A DNA stretch of 64,000 nucleotides from Pirellulales bacterium (GTDB lineage Bacteria > Planctomycetota > Planctomycetia > Pirellulales > Lacipirellulaceae), in contig JAHBXQ010000002.1 of assembly GCA_019636345.1 (NCBI GenBank), forward strand, positions 620,001 through 684,000. Direction: 5' to 3'. The notes beneath the pieces are model-generated. The model saw only the letters and a list, made by a program, of their open reading frames with translations. It did no database searches and was not told the origin of the DNA. The stretch's first letter is position 1, and the number at the start of each line of letters is the position of its first letter. Positions 34,820 through 43,194 of this stretch are shown here, in pieces. Made by a program: the position numbers and the translations under genes.

Positions 34820-36139
34820 ATGACCGTGCCGAGTTCCGAGAATCCCGCGCGGTGGCCGTGGGCCCTCGGGTCGCGCGTCCTCGCCGTGGCCGGGGCGGCG
34901 ACCATTGTGGGGTGGGGGGGGTACCGGCTTCAGAACGACTGGTTCCGAGAGGCCCAGGCCCATCGGTTCGCTCAGCAGGCCTACCGCTCGCCGCCCGGCG
35001 CCGCCCGCCCGCCCGTCGACGCCCTGGCCGATTTGGGAGCGAGCGGCGTTCAGCGGCTCGCCTGGCTCGCGACCGAACCGAGGCACGATCTGGCCCAGGC
35101 GGCACGGAACGCGCTGAACGATCGGCTAGCGACATGGCTGGCCGAGTGGCGCGACTCGGGCAACGCCGAGCCGCTCGTCGAACAACTGGCGCCCGCGGTC
35201 GAAGTGCTGCGGAGCCGGGCCAACGCCCTGCCGGCCGAGGATTGCCGATGGTGCGAATCATTCATCCTGATCGCGCTCGAGGCGACCGCCGCGATGCCCC
35301 CCCGCGACGCGGCAGGGCTGATCGGCAAGTGCGACGCAGTGCTGACAGCGCTGCCACGACGCTCGGCGCGCCCTCGCTCGGCCGACCCGGCCAACGTCGG
35401 AGCGTCAAACCAGTTTGCGGCCCCGGCGGTCGATCCCAGCGCCGTGGAGAGCGGCAGTGATTTACGCGCTCGCTCTCGAACGTCGCCCCCTGGTCTCTCC
35501 CCTGTGACGACCCTTGAGCGCGCTCCGCGGGGATTGAACGACGTTCCCGAGGCAACGACGGCGGCCGACGGGTGGGCGTCTCGAATCACGACCGCGCCGA
35601 CTCCGTCACGTCCGGACCGGGAACCTCGTTCCGCAAGCGACCTTGACCCCGCTGCACGGCCGGTTCCCCGAACTCCGACAGCGGCGTCAGGGCCCCAAGC
35701 CACCGCGTCGTCCTCCCGATTGACGCCGGTCCCCTCGCCGACGGACATGCGGCAGTTGCTCCGCACGTTGCCGACGACTGCGACCTCGACGCTTATCGCC
35801 CGTCTGCCGCAGGCGGATTCGTACGAATCGGCGGCGATTCGCCGCGAATTGGCCGCCCGGGGCGTCGATGCCGCTGCAGCCGACGCGGTGCTCGACGACA
35901 ATTCGCCCGCGTCGAGCCTGGCCGATCGCCTCAGCACGCTGCCGACCTCCGAGGCGAGATCGCTGCTTCGCGAGTTGGCCGAGCGAGGCGCCCCCGAGCA
36001 GCGCCTCGAGGCCCTCACGCTGCTGGCGACGATGCGCGACGTGCAACTCGGCGACATCGCCCGTCGCCGCGTCGCCGCCGATGAAGATCCCCGCGTCGCC
36101 GACCGGGCCGCGGCGATCCTCGACCAACTGCGCCGCTAG
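34820..36139 (+). CDS. Membrane-anchored protein with HEAT-like C-terminus, unknown function
   Basis: Unrecognised 439-residue protein. It begins with a single transmembrane segment (WPWALGSRVLAVAGAATIVGWGG), then a helical part (about 40-175: SGVQRLAWLATEPRHDLAQA, a HEAT-like helix), a Ser/Pro/Thr/Ala-rich disordered linker (about 180-300), and a C-terminal stack of short helices (LLRTLPTTATSTLIARLP, ARSLLRELAERGAPEQRLEALTLL) that also looks HEAT/armadillo-like. This is typical of an envelope-facing scaffold rather than an enzyme. The ATG at 34820 precedes the transmembrane segment. The gene converges with the SH3 protein gene, 29 bp between stops. Confidence 0.7.
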   Translation: MTVPSSENPARWPWALGSRVLAVAGAATIVGWGGYRLQNDWFREAQAHRFAQQAYRSPPGAARPPVDALADLGASGVQRLAWLATEPRHDLAQAARNALNDRLATWLAEWRDSGNAEPLVEQLAPAVEVLRSRANALPAEDCRWCESFILIALEATAAMPPRDAAGLIGKCDAVLTALPRRSARPRSADPANVGASNQFAAPAVDPSAVESGSDLRARSRTSPPGLSPVTTLERAPRGLNDVPEATTAADGWASRITTAPTPSRPDREPRSASDLDPAARPVPRTPTAASGPQATASSSRLTPVPSPTDMRQLLRTLPTTATSTLIARLPQADSYESAAIRRELAARGVDAAAADAVLDDNSPASSLADRLSTLPTSEARSLLRELAERGAPEQRLEALTLLATMRDVQLGDIARRRVAADEDPRVADRAAAILDQLRR

Positions 36140-36168
36140 AGAGCGAGCGAACGTCAGACGCCTGCACT

Positions 36169-37815
36169 CTAACGCAGCGTCGTCCCGCCCTCCGAAAGCG
36201 GCGTGATCCGCTCGGCAGTGACGTGGGGGCGGCGGTATTCGGGCATGAAGCCCCGCGAGCCGGCCACGCCGATCCGCTGCCCGACGAGTCCCTGTAGATT
36301 GACGTGCGGCCCGGGGGTCAGCAGCGTGACGACGTCGCCGTCGTCGTCGATCAGCGCATACTGCGGAGCGCCGCCGCGGCGCGAGACGACCGGCTTGAGC
36401 GTCCCCACCGCGTCGTACCGGGCTTCGGTTCCCGTGAACTGTGCGGGCGGCTGTTCGGCGCCGGTCGATGCAGCGCCTTCGCCGGCGAGCCCCAGATCGC
36501 GTCGGACCAGCTCGCGGATCGTTTCGGTTTGGCCCGTAATCCCTTGCCGGGCGTCGGTCGCGGCTTGCTCCGCAGCGTCGAATACGTCGAGCTTGGCGTC
36601 GGTCGGCGTCGAAGCGGAACCGACGGTCCCGCTCGCCGGGGCTTGAGCCGGCCGCGGAGCGAGGTTCGCGGCCGCCAGCCGCGCTCGTCCCGCAGCGAGT
36701 TCCTCGAACAGCACGATCCGTTCCAGCAGCGTGCGGAGTTGCTCGCGTTCGACGGGGGACGCGGCGCTCGCCAGCAGGGTCGCGGTTTCTTCGCGGAGCC
36801 CGCCGAGGCGCCATTGGTCGGGGCTGACGACGACGGCTCGCGAGAGTTCCAGTTGCAGCTCGGCGATCCGCGTCGTGGCCGGCGGCGTCGAAGGCCCGGC
36901 CTCTCCGCCGCGCCTCGGAAATCGAACTCGCGGAGTACCGCTAGCCGCGATTCCCGGTCCGCTCGCCCCGGCTGCGGTCGATTCTTCGACCAGCGGAGGC
37001 GCCGCGGCGGTCGTGCCAGGAATCGGTTGCGCCGGCGCCGCCTCGCGCCCCGCTTCCTCCGCTTCGTACCGCGTCGCCTGCACCGCGGCCGGCGATCCCG
37101 GGACGTATTCCAGCGGTTCGTCGTAAATCGCCGTCGCGGCAGTCGGCGGTTGCAGGTGACTGAAGTCCGAGCGATGCTCCGCGGAGCCGCCGGCAGCGGC
37201 GAGGGATGCCGTACCCGCTTCGCTGTTCAACCCGCGTCGGGCCCCGTAGGCCCGCCATTGCGAGGCCGCAGGAAGCGGCAGCGGCGTGCTTTCGGTCGGC
37301 GGCTGCCGTGACAAACTCCGCGCCGCGATCCACCGAAACTCTCCCGCCGGCGGGGCGATCTTCACCCACGGCGAACCCGGCGTTGCGGGGGCGAGCACTT
37401 CCACGCGCTCGCCGTGTTGCAGTTGCACCTGCACCGCGCTGCGATTGTCGCCGAGGGCGCTGGCGACGCGCACCGGGGCGCCATCGACGACCGCCTCGGC
37501 GACGCGCGGGTCGAGCAGCCGAAGCGCCTCGGCCGGCACAAGGCTGACGCTCCCTTCGGGGGGGCGCACGGCGCACCAGCCGTCGCCGTCGTGGCGGTAG
37601 ACCTCGATCGCGGCGCCGCGCGGCAGTTCGCTCGTTGCGTAGTACCGTTCGGCCGGCCCGCTGCGGACCAAGGCGGTCGACTCGACGACGTACGCCACAT
37701 AGGGAAACTGCGGCGGTTGTCCGGCGAAGAGCTTCGTCGCCGCCAGCGCAACGACAAAGCCCGGCACGAATGCGACCGACATCGGCAGCTTGGAAAGCGA
37801 GGCTAAGTGTTTCAC
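36169..37815 (-). CDS. Exported protein with two bacterial SH3 domains
   Basis: Probable exported, peptidoglycan-associated protein of 548 residues. An N-terminal hydrophobic segment (MSVAFVPGFVVALAATKLFAG) follows a Lys/His-containing leader, and two SH3b-like domains lie at about 40-97 and 100-170. The middle is Pro/Ala/Thr-rich with a helical stretch (VVSPDQWRLGGLREETATLL). The C-terminus ends with a beta-rich module (PQYALIDDDGDVVTLLTPG, GQRIGVAGSRGFMPEYRRPH). The start is a GTG supported by GAGGTGA 8-9 bases upstream; an ATG 33 bases later is the alternative. The function, by SH3b analogy, is binding cell wall peptides. Confidence 0.75.
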   Translation of the reverse strand: MKHLASLSKLPMSVAFVPGFVVALAATKLFAGQPPQFPYVAYVVESTALVRSGPAERYYATSELPRGAAIEVYRHDGDGWCAVRPPEGSVSLVPAEALRLLDPRVAEAVVDGAPVRVASALGDNRSAVQVQLQHGERVEVLAPATPGSPWVKIAPPAGEFRWIAARSLSRQPPTESTPLPLPAASQWRAYGARRGLNSEAGTASLAAAGGSAEHRSDFSHLQPPTAATAIYDEPLEYVPGSPAAVQATRYEAEEAGREAAPAQPIPGTTAAAPPLVEESTAAGASGPGIAASGTPRVRFPRRGGEAGPSTPPATTRIAELQLELSRAVVVSPDQWRLGGLREETATLLASAASPVEREQLRTLLERIVLFEELAAGRARLAAANLAPRPAQAPASGTVGSASTPTDAKLDVFDAAEQAATDARQGITGQTETIRELVRRDLGLAGEGAASTGAEQPPAQFTGTEARYDAVGTLKPVVSRRGGAPQYALIDDDGDVVTLLTPGPHVNLQGLVGQRIGVAGSRGFMPEYRRPHVTAERITPLSEGGTTLR

Positions 37816-38082
37816 GACCGTTCACCTCAATCGCAGGGGGCGCCCGAAGCGCGGCGCGATGGAGCCGCTGATCGCGCCCCGCGGGGCGGCGCATTCGCTT
37901 CGGGCACACGAAGACTCGGGACTCGGACGGAGGCTTATAGGACATCCGCGCCAGCCGCTCAAGGTCGCTGGCGTTGCTAGCTGGGGCCCCGGCGGGCTGA
38001 TACGATTGAAGGGATGGGCGGCGCTGCGAGAATCGTCCCTGCCCCGTCCGCTGGCAGTCATCCTCAACCGACCCCCGCTCCC

Positions 38083-39939
38083 ATGCAGCCGCAGCAACTT
38101 GGCCCGTACCGCATCGGCGCCCGCATCGGCAAAGGGGGGATGGGAGCGGTTTACGCCGGAGTTGACGAAACAACCGGCCAAGCCGTGGCCGTGAAGGCTC
38201 TGAGCCCTCATCTGGCCCTTGCCGAAGGGTTCCGCGAACGGTTCGAGGCCGAGATCGAATCGCTCAAGAAGCTGCAACATGATTCGATTGTGCGGATGTA
38301 CGGCTACGGCGAGGACGCGGGGGTCCTCTTCTACTCGATGGAACGGGTCGACGGCCCGAGTCTCGAGGACGAGCTCCGCGACGGGCGGCGGTTCGACTGG
38401 CGCGAGACGCTGTCGATCGCCGTGCAACTGTGCCGAGCGCTCAAGCACGCGCACGATCACGGCGTCGTGCATCGCGATATTAAGCCGGCCAACATCCTGG
38501 TTTGCGGCGACGGGCGCGTGAAGCTGGCCGACTTCGGGATTGCGCGGCTGTTCGGGGCCTCGCAGCTGACGACCGCCGGCGGCGTCCTCGGGACCGCCGA
38601 CTACATGTCGCCCGAGCAGGCCGACGGCCGGCCAGTGACCGACAAGTGCGATCAGTACAGCCTGGGTTGCGTCATGTACGCGCTGTTGGCGGGGCGTCCG
38701 CCGTTCCGAGCGAAGACGATGCCCGAAATGCTGCAGTTGCAGCGCTACGCCGATCCCGAGCCGGTTCGTCGCTACGCCCCCGAAACGCCGCAGCAGCTCA
38801 ACGACCTCATCCTGCAACTGTTGAGCAAAGAGCCCGAGGACCGGTTCCCCAACGTACGCGTTTTGGGGCGGCACATGGAGGCGATGGTTTTTGCCTTGTC
38901 GCGTTCCAAGGCCGACTCCGTTCCGGCGACTTCCGAACAACCTGCGGCTGGGGCGCCCCGCGACGCGACCTCAGCGGGGGGCCAGGACGCGACGCTGGCC
39001 GGCGAGGCGATCTCGCTGATCACCGTCGACACCGGCGCCGAAGGGTTGTACGACGCCCCGACGCTCGCCGAGGACGACAAGTCCCTCGCGCCGCCGCCGA
39101 CCACGTCCGCGCCGACGACGCCGCGGCCGAGCCGGTTTACCACCGTTGACGAGGAAGCCCGCCGTGCGGCCCGCGTTCCCGAGGAGGCCTCGTGGATGCA
39201 CTGGGCGTCGCTCGCCGGATTGGTCGCGGCGTTGGCGGCGATCGGCTACGTCGGGTGGCGGATTACGCGCCCCCCGTCTGCCGACGAGTTGTACGGGCGG
39301 GTCGTCGCGGCGATCAGCGAAGACCGCGCCGCCGGAATGCGGGACCATCGCGACGATGTCGCCGCGTTCCTCAAGCGGTATCCCGACGATCCTCGCGCGG
39401 GCGAGTTCGCGAAGCTGCAGGAAGAAATCGACGTGCGGCGCGAAGCGTCGCGGCTGCGGGTCGGGGCCCGGCTGGGGGGAGGGGACGACCTGCCGGCGAG
39501 CCGCTGGTTCGCCGCGGCGATGGCCGCCGCCTCGACCGACCCCGCCGGCGCCGCGGCGACGCTGGAGAACGCCCTGCGGCTGTACGGCGTCGACCCCCGC
39601 GACGACGACAACGCCCGGTTCGACGATCCGGAGTTGTCTCTCGACCCCGCGGAGCGCAAATGGCTGCGGGTGATCGACCTTGAACTTCGCCGTCTGAGAG
39701 AATCGCTCGACGAGACGGTCGAGTTGCAACGCCCGCTCGTTGCCGAACGATTGTCCGCCGCGCGGAAACTCGCCGCGACGCATCCCGAGGAGGCGCAACG
39801 CATCTACCAGGGGATCGTCGGCCTGTACGCCGCGCACGAGTGGGCCGAGGAGGCTGTTCGCGAGGCGACGCAGGCGTTAGAGTCGCTCGGCGCTTCCGGC
39901 GCTTTGCCTCGCACACCCAGGTCCCGCACCAAGGAGTAA
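38083..39939 (+). CDS. Receptor-type serine/threonine protein kinase
   Basis: Hanks-type kinase of 618 residues (ATG at 38083; an ATG at 38014 would add 23 residues). Kinase domain about 8-265: glycine loop IGKGGMGAVYAG, ATP-binding Lys38 (VAVKAL), catalytic loop HRDIKPAN with Asp132, DFG at 150-152 and the PEQADG activation segment near 177-182. A Pro/Thr-rich linker (about 280-350) leads to one transmembrane helix (about 374-394), and the C-terminal 220 residues are helical, probably extracytoplasmic, with TPR-like helices. The stop lies in the sequence AGGAGTAA that also acts as the ribosome site for hemL, 4 bases downstream, so kinase and HemL are translationally coupled. The ligand is unknown. 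Confidence 0.92.
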   Translation: MQPQQLGPYRIGARIGKGGMGAVYAGVDETTGQAVAVKALSPHLALAEGFRERFEAEIESLKKLQHDSIVRMYGYGEDAGVLFYSMERVDGPSLEDELRDGRRFDWRETLSIAVQLCRALKHAHDHGVVHRDIKPANILVCGDGRVKLADFGIARLFGASQLTTAGGVLGTADYMSPEQADGRPVTDKCDQYSLGCVMYALLAGRPPFRAKTMPEMLQLQRYADPEPVRRYAPETPQQLNDLILQLLSKEPEDRFPNVRVLGRHMEAMVFALSRSKADSVPATSEQPAAGAPRDATSAGGQDATLAGEAISLITVDTGAEGLYDAPTLAEDDKSLAPPPTTSAPTTPRPSRFTTVDEEARRAARVPEEASWMHWASLAGLVAALAAIGYVGWRITRPPSADELYGRVVAAISEDRAAGMRDHRDDVAAFLKRYPDDPRAGEFAKLQEEIDVRREASRLRVGARLGGGDDLPASRWFAAAMAAASTDPAGAAATLENALRLYGVDPRDDDNARFDDPELSLDPAERKWLRVIDLELRRLRESLDETVELQRPLVAERLSAARKLAATHPEEAQRIYQGIVGLYAAHEWAEEAVREATQALESLGASGALPRTPRSRTKE

Positions 39940-39943
39940 TGGG

Positions 39944-41239
39944 ATGGATCGCAATCGCAGCGTGGCCGCGTTCCAGCGTGCTCGCCGACTGATGCCAGGG
40001 GGCGTGAACAGCCCGGCGCGGGCCTTCGGCGCCGTCGGCGGGACCCCGGTGTTCATCGACCGCGCCGCAGGGGCCTATCTGTGGGACGTCGACGGCAACC
40101 GCTACGTCGATTACATCGGGTCGTGGGGGCCGATGATCCTGGGCCATCGGCACCCGGCGGTCGTCGCGGCGCTCGAAGAGGCGATCCACAGGGGGACCAG
40201 CTACGGCGCCCCGACGGAGGCCGAGAGCGAACTCGCCGAGTTGATCATCGAGGCCGTGCCGTCCGTCGAGATGGTGCGGCTGGTGAACTCGGGAACCGAG
40301 GCGACGATGAGCGCCATCCGGCTCGCGCGGGGATTCACCGGCCGCGACGTCGTCGTGAAGTTCGCCGGCAATTACCACGGCCATGTCGACTGCCTGCTTG
40401 TGTCGGCTGGCAGTTCAGCCGCGACATTGGGCGTTCCCACGTCGCCTGGCGTGACGCCGGGGGCGGCCCAGGACACGATCGTCGCCGAATACAACGACGT
40501 GGCGAACCTGGAAGCCGTCTTCGCCGAGCACGGCCCGCGGATTGCGGCGGTCATCTTCGAGCCGGTCGTCGGGAACATGGGAGTCGTCGTTCCGCGGCCC
40601 GAGTTCGTCGCGGCGCTCAACACGCTCCCCAAGCGTCATGGGGCGCTGGTGGTGTGCGACGAGGTGATGACTGGGTTTCGGTTGTCGTTGGGCGGGGCGC
40701 AGCAGGCGTTCGGCATCGAACCCGACCTGACGACGATGGGCAAGATCGTCGGCGGCGGGCTCCCCGTGGGCGCCTACGGCGGGCGACGCGAGATCATGGA
40801 GAACGTCCTTCCCGCGGGGAAAGTGTTCCAAGCGGGGACGCTCAGCGGCAATCCGCTCGCCACCGCCGCGGGGGCGACGACGCTGCGCCTGCTCCGCGAC
40901 GACCCCCCCTACGAGCGACTCGAGACGATCACGGCGAAGCTCGAGGCCGGCTTGCACGAAGCCGCCCAGCGGCATGGAATCGTCCACACGATCGCCCGGG
41001 TCGGCAGCATGATGACGCTGTTTTTCCGCCAAGGCTCCGTCGCCGGCTGGCGCGAGGCGAGCGCTGCCGATACGAAGATGTTCGCGGCCTACTTTTGGGA
41101 ACTGATGAACCGCGGCGTCTACATGCCGTGCAGCCAGTTCGAGGCGCTGTTCGTCTCGGCGGCGCACACCGACGAGGACGTCGAGGAGACGATCGCATCG
41201 GCGGAGGGGGCGTTTGCGGCGCTGGCGGCGTCGCGCTAA
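39944..41239 (+). CDS. hemL: Glutamate-1-semialdehyde 2,1-aminomutase
   Basis: PLP enzyme making 5-aminolevulinate from glutamate-1-semialdehyde (C5 tetrapyrrole route), 431 residues. The N-terminal SVAAFQRARRLMPGGVNSPARAF is diagnostic. PLP contacts include SGTEATMSAIRLAR and CDEVMTGFR, and the PLP lysine is Lys267 in TTMGKIVGGGLPVGAYGGR. AGGAG, seven bases before the ATG, lies within the stop region of the kinase gene, giving coupled translation. HemQ at 25.3 kb uses the product of this pathway. The cell is thus expected to make heme by the C5/coproporphyrin route. Confidence 0.95.
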   Translation: MDRNRSVAAFQRARRLMPGGVNSPARAFGAVGGTPVFIDRAAGAYLWDVDGNRYVDYIGSWGPMILGHRHPAVVAALEEAIHRGTSYGAPTEAESELAELIIEAVPSVEMVRLVNSGTEATMSAIRLARGFTGRDVVVKFAGNYHGHVDCLLVSAGSSAATLGVPTSPGVTPGAAQDTIVAEYNDVANLEAVFAEHGPRIAAVIFEPVVGNMGVVVPRPEFVAALNTLPKRHGALVVCDEVMTGFRLSLGGAQQAFGIEPDLTTMGKIVGGGLPVGAYGGRREIMENVLPAGKVFQAGTLSGNPLATAAGATTLRLLRDDPPYERLETITAKLEAGLHEAAQRHGIVHTIARVGSMMTLFFRQGSVAGWREASAADTKMFAAYFWELMNRGVYMPCSQFEALFVSAAHTDEDVEETIASAEGAFAALAASR

Positions 41240-41321
41240 GGCTCCAGCGTGCGGTAGCGCAGCTCGCTCATGGCAACTCCATCCGCTGTCGCCAACCGCT
41301 TGCGGCTTGGCGCCGAGCGAA

Positions 41322-41996
41322 TCAGAGCGCTTTCTCCTCGGCCGCGCTGCGCCGATGATACCACGGCACAAGCTGCAGCGGATCGACGGTGCGTCCTGCA
41401 CGCCACAAGGCGCCCCCGAGCGTCGCCACCGCCGTCGGCGTCGGGCCGTCGTCCCGTGCGACGAGCTCGACCCCCGCGGGGAGGCGATCGGCGAGCTTGC
41501 CGGCCGCCGGGGTCGCGACCGCTTCGCCCGGCTCGACGAGCGACAGCCACGCCTCGATCGGCAGGACTTGGCACTCGTCGCGCGCCTCGCCCCCGGGATC
41601 GCTCGTGAATCTGGCGGCGAAGACCTCGTCCCGTTGGGCGTCGAGCACGCCCCACACGGGCCGGCGGTCCGTGTGACTCCCCCAGGCCAGAGCGGCCAGC
41701 GTAGGGACCGCCGCCAGTTCGGCCCCCGTGGCGAAGGCCAAGGTTTTGGCGGTCGTCACTCCCAGCCTGAGCCCCGTGAACGACCCCGGCCCCGCGGTGA
41801 CGGCCACGACTCCCACGTCGTCAGGGATCCAGGCGTGCTCGGCAAGGAGCTGCCGCAATGTCGGCAGCAGGGATTGAGCGGCTCGAGGAACTGCGGGGAG
41901 GCGGGCCTCGGCGACAATCCGACACGCATCTGCCGCGATTTCGGCCAGGGCGAGGCTCCCCCGGCGGCCGCTGGTGTCGAGAGCAAGGAGTTTCAC
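41322..41996 (-). CDS. tsaB: TsaB, tRNA threonylcarbamoyladenosine biosynthesis protein
   Basis: Partner of TsaD in formation of threonylcarbamoyladenosine at tRNA position 37. The 224-residue product starts at a GTG (KLLALDTSGRRGSLALAE), chosen because the ASKHA fold begins with that strand; a longer frame upstream is Pro/Arg-rich. The signature AVTAGPGSFTGLRLGVTTAKTLAFATG is present, followed by LAALAWG. TsaD and the other partners are not next to it. The gene is tail to tail with hemL (82 bp) and divergent from the phosphodiesterase gene. Confidence 0.92.
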   Translation of the reverse strand: MKLLALDTSGRRGSLALAEIAADACRIVAEARLPAVPRAAQSLLPTLRQLLAEHAWIPDDVGVVAVTAGPGSFTGLRLGVTTAKTLAFATGAELAAVPTLAALAWGSHTDRRPVWGVLDAQRDEVFAARFTSDPGGEARDECQVLPIEAWLSLVEPGEAVATPAAGKLADRLPAGVELVARDDGPTPTAVATLGGALWRAGRTVDPLQLVPWYHRRSAAEEKAL

Positions 41997-42251
41997 GGCC
42001 GCGAGCTCCGGCAATGGTCGAGCGCGGCTGAGGGCGCGAATCCTTGACCCCGCACTAGGGGCCACCTAAACTGCGAAATTACCAAGTTTTAGGGCGGATT
42101 TCACTCCCTTCGCCCGAGTGCTTTGACAACTCTGGTTTCTGGGACCAATGGCGGCGCAACCGTTCGTCGGGCAAGAGGTTGCGTCGCCGCCGATCCCCAA
42201 GTCCCGAGTTGACGAAGCGCGAGTCCGAAAAGGCCCGAGATTGGCATTCCG

Positions 42252-43004
42252 GTGAAGCGCGCGATCATCAGCGACATCCACGGCAATCTCGAGGCCCTCA
42301 AGTCGGTCCTCGCGCATATCGCCCCCCAGTCGGTTGACGAAATCTACTGCTTGGGGGACGTCGTCGGCTACGGACCCAACCCCTGCGAGTGTCTTGATCT
42401 GGTGATCGAGTCGTGCAAGGTCGGTCTCCTGGGCAATCACGACCAGGGCGCCATGTTCGACCCCGAAGGGTTCAACAGCGGGGCTGAGCGGGCCATTTTC
42501 TGGACCCGCAACCAGTTGGAAAATTCCGGCGGACCCCGCGACAAGATTGACCGCCGCTGGGATTACCTCGGCACGCTCCCCCGGATCCAACGGGACGACC
42601 CGTGGCTGTACGTTCACGGCTCGCCCCGGAACCCGGTCAACGAGTACGTGTTTCCCGAGGACATCTACAACCAGAAGAAGATGGAGAAACTGTTCGGACT
42701 GATTACCAAGGGGTGCTTCCAGGGGCACACGCACGTCCCAGGCGTGTTCCTGGAAAGTCTGGAGTTCATCTCCCCCGATCAGTGCGACCACGCCTTCCAG
42801 ATCGGCGGCGAGCGGTTCATGGTGAACGTCGGCTCGGTCGGCCAGCCTCGCGACGGGGACCCTCGGGCCTGCTACGTGATTCAGGAAGACGCGAAGATCA
42901 CCTTCCACCGCGTCGATTACGACGTGAACGTCACCGCCGAGCGGATTTACCAGACGCCCGATCTCGACAATTTTTTGGGCGATCGGCTCAAAGAAGGGCG
43001 ATAG
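42252..43004 (+). CDS. YfcE-like metallophosphoesterase
   Basis: Calcineurin-like metallophosphoesterase of 250 residues. Metal motifs in order: [13 protein letters not shown] (Asp-x-His), [11 protein letters not shown] (Gly-Asp), [10 protein letters not shown] (Asn-His-Asp), [13 protein letters not shown] (Gly-His-x-His) and [14 protein letters not shown]. Such enzymes act on phosphodiesters or dinucleoside polyphosphates, but the substrate cannot be read from sequence. The start is a GTG after AAAAGGC-rich sequence; a TTGACA at 42123 lacks a matching -10. The gene ends 190 bp upstream of yidC. Confidence 0.88.
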   Translation: MKRAIISDIHGNLEALKSVLAHIAPQSVDEIYCLGDVVGYGPNPCECLDLVIESCKVGLLGNHDQGAMFDPEGFNSGAERAIFWTRNQLENSGGPRDKIDRRWDYLGTLPRIQRDDPWLYVHGSPRNPVNEYVFPEDIYNQKKMEKLFGLITKGCFQGHTHVPGVFLESLEFISPDQCDHAFQIGGERFMVNVGSVGQPRDGDPRACYVIQEDAKITFHRVDYDVNVTAERIYQTPDLDNFLGDRLKEGR

Positions 43005-43194
43005 GCGGGCGAATTCCTCTGTTTGCGGCCTCTTCGCCGGGGGCCGATCCGGGTAGACTAGCCCGCTTGGCCCGGGGCGATTCGACTCTGCCGGGCGCTT
43101 CGCGGCGGTTGGCGCCGCAGGTCGGTCGGAGCGTCGCCAGGGGGCGCCGCTCGCCGAGTCGCGGGGCTTCCCCTGACACGAAGGATTTGCCGGC

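Noticed and set aside
33442-34905. Longer form of PheA starting about 115 residues upstream
   Set aside because: The extra segment is Arg/Pro-rich and overlaps the start region of the opposite-strand gene; the ATG at 34560 fits the family.
42123-42151. TTGACA box upstream of the phosphodiesterase gene as a promoter
   Set aside because: The -35 match is perfect but no -10 match lies at 16-18 bases.
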